Program-made: the position numbers and the translations under genes
Origin: Blastocatellia bacterium
GTDB lineage: Bacteria > Acidobacteriota > Blastocatellia > Pyrinomonadales > Pyrinomonadaceae
Direction: 5' to 3'
DNA length: 64,000 bases
Assembly: GCA_003168335.1 (NCBI GenBank)
Contig: PMSM01000011.1
Location: 206,590 to 270,589, forward strand
Part shown: positions 35,349 through 44,772 of the stretch, one piece after another
Numbering within the stretch: the stretch's first letter is position 1
Layout: each line of letters starts with the position of its first letter
The notes under the pieces: generated by a model
Told to the model about the DNA's origin: nothing
Databases searched by the model: none
The model's input: the letters and a program-made list of their open reading frames with translations, nothing else

Positions 35349-36608
35349 CTAATGATCTCTCTCGAAGCTCGCAGCGTTGCGCTTTGAATTGCGTTTGCTG
35401 AGCCCAAACAACGCAATGAGCACAATGATCGTCATTAGCCACCAAAGCAGGCGCGTCCCGCCAAATAGCCAATCAATAATTTTCGGCTTTCCGGACCGTG
35501 GAGGTGAGCCGGCCTGATTCATCGAACTGCTCTCCAGGTTCAATCTGGTTTGGAGCAGAATGGCGGCGAGGCTGGCTACAGCTTCACCCTCAGCAAGGCT
35601 GCGTTTTAGCTTGCTAAATGATCCGGCCAGGGCATCAGCGCGAGAGCGATTCGTGTAAAGCAGATAGGAATCAGAAGTCGTGCCGGTCAGCGGAACGTTA
35701 ATCAATGCTGTCAGCGCCAGTGAAGAATCAAAATAGTGGTTCGCGTAAAGCTGCTTGGACACAACCAGGATTTGCGGGACACCGCCGGGCCGGCGCGTGT
35801 AGGTAATTACGTGGGTGAGAATAGTAACCGGCTTGAGACCGAAGTTGATTTTGGTCCAGGTGATGGTGCCTTCCACGCCTGTTATTTCAGGCCGGGGAAA
35901 GTCCTTCAGGTATTTCGTCAACTCGGGAGCGAAGTCATTGATATAAAGCGACGCCTCGAGCAGCGAACGGTGTTCTTCGTCAAGGCGAACTCCGCGAGAT
36001 TGATCCTGGTACTCAATGAGGGCTGAGTCTCCGCGGGCAAGATAATCTCTCACATAGTCCAGGAGCATCTGTCGAAACAAACGGGTCGCTTGAGACCGGT
36101 AGTCAGGTGCAGCCCAATCCACTTCCTTGCGAAAGCGCTCGATCATGGCGGCAGACATTTTCAATTTGCAGTTGCCAACTACACATTGATTGAGGTCCTC
36201 GATGTCGCGGTCCTCCAGACTAAGTGCTTGCAGGTCTTCGAGGGCTGGGGGACTACTGAACTTGCCGATTTCCAAAATCGAGTTCTGGTTCTGCTGAGTC
36301 ATACTCGCGTGAAACGCTTTCAGACTTGCCTCAAGCGGAGCTTGCGTGCGTACCAGGCCACAGATAGCCACTTCTCGTTTGTCTTTCACGGGCAACACCT
36401 TGACGACTATTTCCCCACGTTCAATGGCCGAGAAGTCATCTGCCGTAAAGGCCGCCTCATCGCGTAAAACGTTTCGGAACTCCTGGACTGATGTTTGGCC
36501 CAGCGCCGTCACCGCTCCAAACCAGGTGAGGACGAAGATCGCCGTGAATTCAGCAAGGTGATGAATACGACTTAGTATGTATCGTTCTTGTTTCGCCAAC
36601 TCCAGCAT
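35349..36608 (-). CDS. Hypothetical secreted/anchored protein
   Basis: About 419 residues. The N-terminus has a hydrophobic segment (LAEFTAIFVLTWFGAVTALG) that is a signal peptide or anchor. A central region of about 280 residues has no recognised motif and includes two Cys (CVVGNC). The C-terminus carries a transmembrane helix (LLWWLMTIIVLIALFGL) followed by a short basic tail, so the protein is anchored with its bulk in the periplasm. Acidobacterial genomes often have such proteins near metabolic genes; I cannot name a function. The ATG at 36608 is chosen, with a GTG at 36629 also possible. Confidence 0.6.
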   Translation of the reverse strand: MLELAKQERYILSRIHHLAEFTAIFVLTWFGAVTALGQTSVQEFRNVLRDEAAFTADDFSAIERGEIVVKVLPVKDKREVAICGLVRTQAPLEASLKAFHASMTQQNQNSILEIGKFSSPPALEDLQALSLEDRDIEDLNQCVVGNCKLKMSAAMIERFRKEVDWAAPDYRSQATRLFRQMLLDYVRDYLARGDSALIEYQDQSRGVRLDEEHRSLLEASLYINDFAPELTKYLKDFPRPEITGVEGTITWTKINFGLKPVTILTHVITYTRRPGGVPQILVVSKQLYANHYFDSSLALTALINVPLTGTTSDSYLLYTNRSRADALAGSFSKLKRSLAEGEAVASLAAILLQTRLNLESSSMNQAGSPPRSGKPKIIDWLFGGTRLLWWLMTIIVLIALFGLSKRNSKRNAASFERDH

Positions 36609-36865
36609 CGCTCCTAAGGTTACCCACACTTGCTAATATGCGAGTAGGGGCTCTTGATGTCCGACCTGTTCTTCTCTCCGCTCAATTGAATCGCGCAACG
36701 AACGTGGCTACTTCATACTGAGGAACGTCTATTGCGAAACATCTCGTGATAGGCGATCAAGAACACGACGGCCCCGGCCGCTGCCACGAGCAGGCTATAG
36801 GGACTCAGTCTCCTTTATGAGTGCGCCCTTTTAGGGTTCAGAAATAAACGGGCTCCGCGCGGTGC

Positions 36866-37240
36866 TTACTCTTCCGGATGAGCCAGAGCATCTGCTTTTG
36901 TGGCGTGCACCACGCCGTCCGGATGTTCGGGCGGCGAGTAAACAGTGAACAGCTTCAGAACTTCATCGCCAGTGTTAATGAAGTCATGTTCCGTTCCGGC
37001 TGGCACAGCAAACATATCGCCGGCGCCGATATCATGCGTTTCGCCTCCCACCACCGCCTGTCCCGCGCCTTTGACAAAAACCAGGACCTGGTCGACAACT
37101 TCGTGGACTTCCCGGCCAATGTCTTCACCGGGAAGAATGTTCATCAAGACCACCTGAGAATGTTTGTTCGTGAACAGGACTTTCCGGAAGTTATTGTTCT
37201 CTAAAGCCGATTGTTCGATATTTTTGTATTGCATAGACAC
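36866..37240 (-). CDS. Cupin-domain protein, paralogue B
   Basis: A 124-residue cupin closely related to the one at 28394-28786. Metal positions are EVHEVVDQVL and PAGTEHDFIN. GGAGG seven bases upstream supports the GTG start at 37240; the ATG two codons later is too far from it. It stands next to the desaturase gene, which is divergent from it. Metal-dependent sugar or oxidised-compound chemistry is typical of cupins, but no specific reaction can be given. Confidence 0.85.
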   Translation of the reverse strand: MSMQYKNIEQSALENNNFRKVLFTNKHSQVVLMNILPGEDIGREVHEVVDQVLVFVKGAGQAVVGGETHDIGAGDMFAVPAGTEHDFINTGDEVLKLFTVYSPPEHPDGVVHATKADALAHPEE

Positions 37241-37620
37241 TCGTGCGCCTCCATCTCAATGATTATGTTTCCTCTTGAATCCTGCATTTGAAGCAACAGA
37301 CATGCCGCTGAATAGACATTCTCGGCCAGCGGCTTGGAGAACAGGCGGGAAAGCTGCTGCGGCCTAGAATGTGGGAATGTCCTTAACGAAGCTCCGCATG
37401 GCAGAGGGGAAACGGCCAGCTATGTACACATCAGGACAGGTAAAATTCCACAATTAAGGTCAGTGAAATCACCCATTCTTTGTGGGCCACCCCCCGTTTG
37501 ACCACTCAGAAACGGCTGCGGAATATCCTGATTCGACGGATGATCATTGAATTGTGCGATAGCGCACATTGGAGTGCTCGCGTACAATGTATTCTGTCAT
37601 TCCGTTGAAGGAGAGTCGCA
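37241..37620. other. Divergent intergenic region between cupin B and the desaturase gene
   Basis: About 380 bases without a gene. It contains the palindrome at 37553-37568. Its end resembles the copied promoter at 855-870. No coding frame with a ribosome-binding site was found. Confidence 0.5.
37553..37568. promoter_or_regulatory. Palindromic operator-like site upstream of desaturase
   Basis: TGTGCG-ATAG-CGCACA: six-base arms fully complementary, 52 bases upstream of the TTG start. It is the best copy of the recurring motif. Layout is that of CRP/FNR-type operators (TGTG-N8-CACA), with C/G at the fifth position. Confidence 0.6.
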
Positions 37621-38721
37621 TTGACGAATACTCGTGATCTTGCTGATCGCCGATTAACTTTCGGCAGGGATAATAGTTTTCAGGTTGAGCTCAGGCGAAG
37701 GGTCGATGACTATTTTCGCCGCACCGGCCGGCGTCAACGTGATTGCCCACAGATGTATCTGAAGACGGCGATCATACTCGCTGTCTTTGCTGGGTTGTAT
37801 TCCCTGCTGGTCTTTGTGGCCGCAACCTGGTGGCAGGCCCTGCCACTGGCCATTCTGCTCGGGCTATCAATGGCGACGATCGGTTTTAATATTGAACATG
37901 ACGGCGCGCATCAGGCTTATTCGAACTACGCCTGGGTCAACCGATTGACGGCGATGACGATGGATCTGATTGGCGCCAGTTCCTATGTGTGGCACTCGAA
38001 ACATGTGGTGGTACATCATACCTATACCAATGTCACGGGCCATGACGCAGACATCGATCTCGGGTTCCTCGGCCGGCTGACGCCCCATCAAGACCGGTTG
38101 AGGTTTCATCGGTGGCAGCACTTTTACTTGTGGCCGTTATACGGAGTGAACGTGATCAAGTGGCACCTGTATGATGATTTCCGTGACGTAATCCTTGGTC
38201 GGATCGGCTCACACCGAATGCCGCGGCCAAAGCGTTGGGAGCTGGTGAGCTTCATCTGTGCTAAGGCGCTCTTCCTGTCGATGGCTTTCGCGGTTCCGCT
38301 GCTGGTCCATCGCATTTGGATTGTGTTGCTGTTCTATGGCGTGACGGTGACCGTAGCCGGTGTGGTTGTCAGCGTTGTGTTCCAACTGGCCCACTGCGTT
38401 GAGGAAGCCGAATTCCCGCTACCCCGAGAAGATTCCGGCTCAGTAGAAAATGCCTGGGCGATACATCAAGTCGAAACCACGGTGGACTTTGCCCGCCGCA
38501 GCCGGGTAGAGAGCTGGCTCCTGGGCGGCTTGAACTTTCAGATTGAACATCACCTTTTCCCCAAGGTCTGCCACGTCAACTACCCGGCCATCTCAAAACT
38601 AGTGGAACAGACGTGTCGAGAATTTGGAGTGAAATACAGAGAGCACGTCTCTTTCCGCGCGGGGCTCGCCTCGCACTTTCGCTGGCTCCGGCGCATGGGT
38701 ACGCCGACCGTCGCGGCTTGA
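37621..38721 (+). CDS. Membrane fatty-acid desaturase
   Basis: A 366-residue integral membrane di-iron enzyme. Three His boxes are present: HDGAHQAYS, HVVVHHTYTN and QIEHHLFP, with the Gln of the third box typical of front-end (Delta5/Delta6-type) desaturases. Four hydrophobic stretches (about 43-85, 95-115, 200-245) give the family topology. It inserts a double bond in an acyl lipid using O2 and a reductant. The start is TTG with GGAG upstream; a decayed copy of the 5' part lies at 886-941. Confidence 0.9.
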   Translation: MTNTRDLADRRLTFGRDNSFQVELRRRVDDYFRRTGRRQRDCPQMYLKTAIILAVFAGLYSLLVFVAATWWQALPLAILLGLSMATIGFNIEHDGAHQAYSNYAWVNRLTAMTMDLIGASSYVWHSKHVVVHHTYTNVTGHDADIDLGFLGRLTPHQDRLRFHRWQHFYLWPLYGVNVIKWHLYDDFRDVILGRIGSHRMPRPKRWELVSFICAKALFLSMAFAVPLLVHRIWIVLLFYGVTVTVAGVVVSVVFQLAHCVEEAEFPLPREDSGSVENAWAIHQVETTVDFARRSRVESWLLGGLNFQIEHHLFPKVCHVNYPAISKLVEQTCREFGVKYREHVSFRAGLASHFRWLRRMGTPTVAA

Positions 38722-38814
38722 GGAGGGCGAACCCGCGAGCCAGTCCGGCGGATTCATTGTGACCGGCAGCGGAGTATTTCGCAAAAAAGCTGGGAGTCGG
38801 CAAGAGATCAACTA

Positions 38815-39879
38815 ATGGCGAAAATGAAAGCTAACGTTTTTTACGGAAAGAACGACATCCGTATCGAAGAAGTCGAGCGACCACGCGCCGGGGTTGACGA
38901 GGCAATCATACGCGTCACGTTAACTACGATCTGCGGTACGGACCTGCACATTCTGCGCGGCGAATATCCTGTTAAGCCGGGATTGATCATCGGTCACGAA
39001 CCGGTTGGCGTGATCGAAGAACTGGGGGCGGGAGTAACCGGTTACGCGGTCGGCGATCGTGTCCTGGTCGGCGCAATCACGCCGTGCGGTCAGTGTCGCG
39101 CGTGCTTGTCGGGGCAGCTCTCGCAGTGCGGACACGGCGAAGGCTATGAAGCAATCGGCGGATGGCGTTTCGGCAACACAATCAATGGAGCCCAGGCCGA
39201 GTATTTACGCGTGCCCCATGCGCAAGCGAATCTCGCGAAGATTCCTGATGAGTTATCTGACGAGCAGGTCGTGCTGCTTTCAGATATCGCCTCGACGGGT
39301 TTCAGCGGCGCTGAATCAGGCCATATACGCATTGGTGATTCGGTCGTAGTTTTTGCGCAGGGTCCGATTGGTCTTTGCGCGACAGCGGGTGCGAAGTTAA
39401 TGGGCGCCACGCTGATTATTGGTATTGACGGCGACGATAACCGTCTAGCGATGTCTAAGCGGATGGGCGCTGACGTAGTTCTTGACTATCGAGCCGTAGA
39501 TGTCATCGCCGAAGTGAAGCGATTGACGGGCGGTGGAGCCGACGTGGCCATTGAATCTCTGGGCACTCAACAAACGTTCGAAAGTGCTTTGCGTAGTTTA
39601 CGTCCAGGTGGAACGCTTTCGAGTCTCGGCGTCTATTCCGGCAAGCTGGAGATTCCCTACGATGCTTTCGCGGCAGGCCTCGCCGACAACCGCATAGTAA
39701 CTACGCTTTGCCCCGGCGGCAAAGAGCGGATGCGCCGGCTGATGGAGGTGGTGCGGAGCGGGCGCGTCGATCTTACGCCGTTGTTGACGCATACCTTCCC
39801 GCTGGAAAAAATTGCTGATGCCTATGAACTATTCGGATCAAGACGAGATGGAGTGTTGAAGGTAGCAATCAAGACCTAA
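38815..39879 (+). CDS. Zinc-dependent alcohol dehydrogenase
   Basis: A 354-residue medium-chain dehydrogenase. Catalytic zinc ligands are in TTICGTDLH and GHEPVG; the structural zinc loop is CGQCRACLSGQLSQCG with four Cys. The Rossmann part has VFAQGPIGLCATAGAKLMG, and the NAD-specific Asp follows a beta-strand (IIGIDGDDNR). Substrate cannot be fixed: secondary alcohol or sugar alcohol are likely. It follows the desaturase by 93 bases on the same strand. Confidence 0.92.
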   Translation: MAKMKANVFYGKNDIRIEEVERPRAGVDEAIIRVTLTTICGTDLHILRGEYPVKPGLIIGHEPVGVIEELGAGVTGYAVGDRVLVGAITPCGQCRACLSGQLSQCGHGEGYEAIGGWRFGNTINGAQAEYLRVPHAQANLAKIPDELSDEQVVLLSDIASTGFSGAESGHIRIGDSVVVFAQGPIGLCATAGAKLMGATLIIGIDGDDNRLAMSKRMGADVVLDYRAVDVIAEVKRLTGGGADVAIESLGTQQTFESALRSLRPGGTLSSLGVYSGKLEIPYDAFAAGLADNRIVTTLCPGGKERMRRLMEVVRSGRVDLTPLLTHTFPLEKIADAYELFGSRRDGVLKVAIKT

Positions 39880-40052
39880 CCGACGTGCCGGCGTTTGCGG
39901 AAGCACTGCCTGCATAAACCAAACTCGGACATGTTGAACCCCTGTAAAGAACCTGACCGTTCGCGTCCCCGGAGTTCTGGCCGAATCGTGCAAAGCGCGT
40001 TCGGGTGCCAACGTTGGACAATCGCGACGCGGTCGATCGATCACTGATCGAA

Positions 40053-40610
40053 TCAGCGCTCACCCGGCTTGCTGCCTTTCGCGCCTTCATAGTTGGGCTG
40101 CTCTTTGTTGCGGTAGATTAGTTTTGGCTTGCTGGTCTCTTCGCCTTTCGCCGGCCCGAAAACAAGTTCAAAAGAATAGATGTTCCCGCCCTGCTCTTTG
40201 CGGTCCTCAATGTCTTTGTTGCGCATCTCTTCAGCCTGTGCGCGTGAATCTACCCTGACGACCGAGCCGCCGTTAATCTGCATGTCCTGATCGTAGTAAT
40301 CCACGGCGATGCCGTGTGTCTTCGCTGGTTCGACCACATTGGCGTCAAAGTATTCGCCCGCCTTCTTCTTGTTTGAGTAGTCTGGGATGTTCGCGGGCAA
40401 GGCAACCAGGTTCGAGATGTACCAGCGCCTTTCCTCGGGATGTTCACTACTGGTTTCGACGGCTTGCTGGTGAACGTGCGTCTCGACGACGACGAAAAAC
40501 CAGTCGCCGTCCGCTTTGCCGTTGGCCGCCGCGCCGGCGGGGCGTGACAATTGGCCGGGCCAGAGACAGAAGATCAAAACTAAGAGAAAGACTGCTAACC
40601 GGATATGCAT
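40053..40610 (-). CDS. Hypothetical secreted protein
   Basis: A 185-residue protein with a signal peptide (LAVFLLVLIFCLWPGQLSRPAGA). The mature part is hydrophilic, with HVHQQAVETSSEHPEERRWYI, a beta-rich middle and a Lys/Glu-rich end. No Cys, no membrane segment and no recognised family. The gene is convergent with the alcohol dehydrogenase. It probably acts in the periplasm; nothing more can be said. Confidence 0.65.
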   Translation of the reverse strand: MHIRLAVFLLVLIFCLWPGQLSRPAGAAANGKADGDWFFVVVETHVHQQAVETSSEHPEERRWYISNLVALPANIPDYSNKKKAGEYFDANVVEPAKTHGIAVDYYDQDMQINGGSVVRVDSRAQAEEMRNKDIEDRKEQGGNIYSFELVFGPAKGEETSKPKLIYRNKEQPNYEGAKGSKPGER

Positions 40611-40714
40611 TGCGGTGCTCCTTCGGGCTTTAGCTTTCTGTTCGCCCTGAGAATATTATAAGTTAGTAAACCGCGCCAGCGAGGAGTTGGAGGGAGCGAG
40701 CTTTCAGTCAGGCG

Positions 40715-42364
40715 TTAATTGGCATTAGCCTGAGCGCCAGGGTCACCTGCCGGCCGACATGGCTTTCCCCGTTCGTATCGTTTCAAATCCGTGTTCAGTT
40801 TTGTAACCAGATCTGTTTTGCGCTCCCGCTCTGCCGTGGCAATCAAGCGTCGCTGCCACTCAGCCGCTTCGGTGCATCGCCCGAGTTCAGCCAGAGCCAT
40901 CGTTACAATCGCACCATGCTCTAACGACCCGGTTGCCTTGTAGATCAGTTGGGCGAGTTCAAGCGCCCGAGCGCCGGCGCGCAAATCGTACTGTGGTGAA
41001 GCCGCGAGTAGATAGGCCAGCGTCGCTGCCGTCCGCCCCTTTTGCGGGTATTGCGCGTGGCCTTTTTCCACGCTGTCCAGCGCCTGTTTGTACTGCCTCT
41101 TTTGCTCGAGAAGTTTCACCTGTTCCAGGAGCGCATCTTCGTTATCAGGGTCTGCTTTGACCACGCGTGAAAACTCTGCCAGCGCCTCTTCCAGTCGTTT
41201 GGATTTCAATAGTTCCTGCGCCAGGAAGGTTCGCGCACTGAGATCGTTCGGATCAACGCTCAGGACGGATTGCAGATGAAGGATCGCCAATCCATGCTCG
41301 TTTTCATTCGCCAACAGAAAGGCCAGATTATAGTGCGCGTTCGTGTTTTGGGAATCGAGGCGAAGAGCTGCTTCAAATTGCTCAGCAGCGCCCTTTGAAT
41401 CTCCAGTCTGGATGAGCACTGCTCCCAGGTTGACGTGCGCGGGAAGGCTGTCACGATTTGCTGCGATTGCCTTGCGAAACTCAACTGCAGCCTCCGCATA
41501 CCTCCGCGACTCAAGGGCGAGCTTGCCACGAATCAGGTGGATACGTTCTCCTTTGATCAATTCCTGTAGTCCATCCACCAGCGGATCGTTCACTCGCACG
41601 CCTACCGTACCCTGTTGCGCCAGATGGGCCGTCGCTTTCTCCGCGTCACCCAGACCGCGATAGGCCAGGGCCAGGGAATAGTGGATCCGATTCGCGCCGG
41701 GTATCACTGCCAGCGCCTGGTCAAAATAGTTGACCGCTTCGGCGTAACTGCGTTGCGACAGAGCGACCTGTCCCAGACCGTAGAGTGCCGCCGCACTGCC
41801 TTCATCGATTGCCAGCGCTGCTTTGAAATTTTCTTTCGCATCTTCCAGCCGGTTTAGTTGCAGATAGATGTTGCCGAGATTCACCGGCACAGCTACGTAT
41901 TCAGGGCGCAACGTGCCAGCGATTCGATAGCGACGAATGGCGTCGTCGGCCAGGTCCTCCTGCTGGTCCAGCGTACCGAGTAGATAGACCCAACGAAAAT
42001 CCTGCGGTGTTAGAAAACCGGCATTGAAATAACATTCCCTGGCCGGAGAATTGAGCGAATACGCCTGATAGATTTCTCCCATCGTGCCATAGGCCTCGCT
42101 GAGCGTTGCCGTTGTGGCTTTGGGATCTTTCACCGTAGCGGTGAGCCCGGCTTGTAACGACATCAGTTGTTCGCGTACCTCGGCTTCCAACTTCATCAGG
42201 TCCGGCCAGTGCAAGGTTACCAGGCCGGTCTTTGGTGGCGGTAGAACCTCTTTGGTCTGAGCAGCGTCTTGCGCGCGACCTTCCAGCGCCATTGAAAAGA
42301 TACTCACCAGTGCTAGACAAAGTCCCCAGTGTCGATAGACGCGAGTCTTCTTTCTTTCGCTCAT
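40715..42364 (-). CDS. TPR-repeat secreted protein
   Basis: A 549-residue protein with a signal peptide (LALVSIFSMALEGRAQD). From about residue 80 it consists of at least nine TPR units, for example YVAVPVNLGNIYLQLNRLEDAKENFKAALAI and ALYGLGQVALSQRSYAEAVNYFDQALAVIPG, and the C-terminal AATLAYLLAASPQYDLRAGARALELAQLI. Secreted TPR proteins commonly work as binding scaffolds in envelope assembly. Its neighbour downstream in transcription is unrelated; upstream lies a CRTAC1 gene on the same strand, 138 bases away, so they may be one unit. Confidence 0.85.
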   Translation of the reverse strand: MSERKKTRVYRHWGLCLALVSIFSMALEGRAQDAAQTKEVLPPPKTGLVTLHWPDLMKLEAEVREQLMSLQAGLTATVKDPKATTATLSEAYGTMGEIYQAYSLNSPARECYFNAGFLTPQDFRWVYLLGTLDQQEDLADDAIRRYRIAGTLRPEYVAVPVNLGNIYLQLNRLEDAKENFKAALAIDEGSAAALYGLGQVALSQRSYAEAVNYFDQALAVIPGANRIHYSLALAYRGLGDAEKATAHLAQQGTVGVRVNDPLVDGLQELIKGERIHLIRGKLALESRRYAEAAVEFRKAIAANRDSLPAHVNLGAVLIQTGDSKGAAEQFEAALRLDSQNTNAHYNLAFLLANENEHGLAILHLQSVLSVDPNDLSARTFLAQELLKSKRLEEALAEFSRVVKADPDNEDALLEQVKLLEQKRQYKQALDSVEKGHAQYPQKGRTAATLAYLLAASPQYDLRAGARALELAQLIYKATGSLEHGAIVTMALAELGRCTEAAEWQRRLIATAERERKTDLVTKLNTDLKRYERGKPCRPAGDPGAQANAN

Positions 42365-42502
42365 GTGCTCAATTCGGCAGAGTGCTCTCGGTCTTTCTTA
42401 GCGCCTTCGGAATTTGTCTTCGCGACTTTGCGTGAACCAGGGTGCGCGATAATGATTTCCCGCAAGGGCGCTGAGAAGCTTCGAGAGGCGCAAAGCTAAA
42501 CC

Positions 42503-44275
42503 TCATTTTCTCCGGGAGCCTGTGCCTTCCTTCAAAGTGCTATATTGATCAATCCGCAGGTCTTGCCATTCATCGACGGCGCCGTCAGGCCAGTGCACTA
42601 GCACAGCCTCTACGTGAGTCGCACTGCCCAGTCCCACGAGCACGCGGGGGTCGTTCGCCGAAAGATAACTGCCATCAGTTCTCGCTCGCCGCCACAGAGT
42701 CTTGTTCTTCGCGATGACGATCTCGACCTGCGCCCCCAACATGTCGCGGCCTCGATCCTTGCCGATCAATCGCAGTCCCAACCAATGGTTTCGATTGCCG
42801 ACTTGATTCAGGAACAATCTGACCGGCCCGTTATTGTTGGTGATGAGGACGTCTGTGTCGCCGTCGTTGTCGATATCGCCGCAGGCGGCGCCGCGACTGA
42901 TTTCGAGCAGTTGAAACGCTGCGCCTGCCTGATCAGATACTTCGACGAACTTACTCTGACCGTCATTATGAAAGATCTGATTCGGTTGGGCCAAAGGATA
43001 AGGGTCACCTTTCCGCACCAGCCCGGGCAACAATTGAACCGCGCCATTCGCGACCAGCAGGTCAAGCCAGCCGTCGTTGTCATAATCAAAGAATAAGGTG
43101 CCGAAGCCGGTGAAGCGAGTCCCCGGCATTCCCAGGCCCGCCTCGCGGGTGCGGTCCTCAAACAACCCTTTTCCCAGATTCGTGTAGAGCGTATTGGTCT
43201 GGTCCATCAAGTGAGTCACAAAAATGTCTTCGGTGCCGTTGCCGTCAAAATCTCCCGCGTCGACACCCATGCCGGCTTCTGCCTGTCCGTCCCGGTTGAC
43301 GGCGGCGCCGGCCAAAAGCGCTTCGTTCTTAAACGTCCCGTTCTTCTGGTTTATCCATAGCTGATTTGGATCGCCATCGTTAGCGATATACATGTCTGGC
43401 CAGCCGTCACCATCAAAGTCCGCTGTCACCACACCCAACCCGTGGCCGAAATCCTTGTCCACGCCTGCGCTTACCGTCACATCTTCAAATGTTCCGTCGC
43501 CCTTATTGTGAAACAGTCGGTTGCCGGGAGCTTTAAAAACTCTGGGCGTGCAATAGTCTTTCGCGGTGGTGGCGGCGTAGCAGGTGGGGCTGTTAGTGAC
43601 TGAGAAATCGGCGTAGTTAAGTACCATCAAATCAAGCCAGCCATCCCGGTCATAGTCAATGAAGGAAGCACTCGTACTCCAGCGCGGATCGTCGGTCCCG
43701 GTCTTCTGCGTGACATCAACAAAGGTCCCGTCTCCTTTGTTCAGATACATCTGATTGTGACCGAGGTTTGTAAGGTACAGATCAGGCCAGCCGTCGTTGT
43801 TTATGTCGCCGACTGCTACACCCATTCCGTACGCGGAAGCGGCGATCCCGCTTTTCTCAGTTACATCGGTGAAGTGAAGCGTCCGGCTGCCGTCTTTCGC
43901 AATTACGAGATCGTTGCGGAAGAGTCTGCCCCGCGGTGACTCTGATCCTCGCCAGGGAAACAAAGTGCTGCTGGCCTGGGTGTTAGGCTCCAGGACGTTC
44001 CCTTGCACGACGAAAACATCCAGGTCACCATCGTTATCAAAATCGAATAGGGCTGCCCCACTGCCTGTGATCTCAGGTAAATAAAACTTACCAGTCATGC
44101 CGTTATAGTGTTGAAATTTCAAGCCTACCTGCTCAGCAACCTCTTTGAATATTGAAGCGGACGAACGTCCGCCTGGTGCTGGCGGTATGGCTGGTTGTTG
44201 AGCTGCTGCCCGGAATGGCGCGCCAGGCTGTGCGACGATAAAGAAAACCGTCAGGATTATGAACCATGTGCGCAT
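42503..44275 (-). CDS. CRTAC1-family secreted protein (VCBS/FG-GAP plus ASPIC/UnbV)
   Basis: About 590 residues: signal peptide (WFIILTVFFIVAQPGAPFRA), seven FG-GAP/VCBS blades with calcium-type loops such as DFDNDGDLDVFVV, DINNDGWPDLYLT and DFDGDGWPDMYIA, then an ASPIC/UnbV domain with NHWLGLRLIGKDRGRDMLGAQV. This is the acidobacterial CRTAC1 architecture. Such proteins form calcium-bound beta-propellers at the surface. A TTG at 44290 is an alternative start. It is followed by the TPR gene. Confidence 0.9.
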   Translation of the reverse strand: MRTWFIILTVFFIVAQPGAPFRAAAQQPAIPPAPGGRSSASIFKEVAEQVGLKFQHYNGMTGKFYLPEITGSGAALFDFDNDGDLDVFVVQGNVLEPNTQASSTLFPWRGSESPRGRLFRNDLVIAKDGSRTLHFTDVTEKSGIAASAYGMGVAVGDINNDGWPDLYLTNLGHNQMYLNKGDGTFVDVTQKTGTDDPRWSTSASFIDYDRDGWLDLMVLNYADFSVTNSPTCYAATTAKDYCTPRVFKAPGNRLFHNKGDGTFEDVTVSAGVDKDFGHGLGVVTADFDGDGWPDMYIANDGDPNQLWINQKNGTFKNEALLAGAAVNRDGQAEAGMGVDAGDFDGNGTEDIFVTHLMDQTNTLYTNLGKGLFEDRTREAGLGMPGTRFTGFGTLFFDYDNDGWLDLLVANGAVQLLPGLVRKGDPYPLAQPNQIFHNDGQSKFVEVSDQAGAAFQLLEISRGAACGDIDNDGDTDVLITNNNGPVRLFLNQVGNRNHWLGLRLIGKDRGRDMLGAQVEIVIAKNKTLWRRARTDGSYLSANDPRVLVGLGSATHVEAVLVHWPDGAVDEWQDLRIDQYSTLKEGTGSRRK

Positions 44276-44772
44276 AAGTAAGAGCGCCAATTATTGTCCA
44301 GATCGATTACTCGCGCAATTTTGATTTTGAAGCCGGCTCATCAGCAGCAACTTCACGTGAAGTCACCACCAGGAGGCGGACTTTTCTTCCCTGGCCACGG
44401 TCATTCATAGACACTATGGTCGATGAAAATATGTTTGCCGCTAAGTCCCTCAACCTGCAACCTGGTGAGCCGTGGACTTTCTTTGCTGCCGATACCTCCG
44501 CTATCGGCCATCAAGGTCGGCCGATAGCGGAGCAGGTTTTACAAGTGTCACTCCGGATAGCGCGCCGCCATTGCCACCGGATGCTCCAGCGCCGGCCCAG
44601 GCCGAGCAAACAACCGTTGGTCTTCTTCCCGCGCTCGCTCCAAGCCTGAGGGGATACCGCGTTGTTTTCCGTTCAGTGAGGTAGGGTTTGGCCGCATCGC
44701 CGAAAGTCAAAATAGCAAAAAGCTAAAATCACGCGCAGCTTTTCGATAATGTCCGCTAACCACCTCGGGACG
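44276..44772. other. Gap with one strong hairpin
   Basis: About 500 bases without a supported gene. TCCGCTATCGGCC at 44497 and GGCCGATAGCGGA at 44519 are perfect 13-base complementary arms with a nine-base spacer, which would form a stable hairpin. It could be a REP unit or a terminator-like structure; no T run follows. Short open frames here show no known content. Confidence 0.5.

Noticed and set aside
37621..38721. Reading the desaturase as a sterol or alkane hydroxylase
   Set aside because: The third His box is QIEHHLFP, the fatty-acid desaturase pattern, and the box spacing fits that family.
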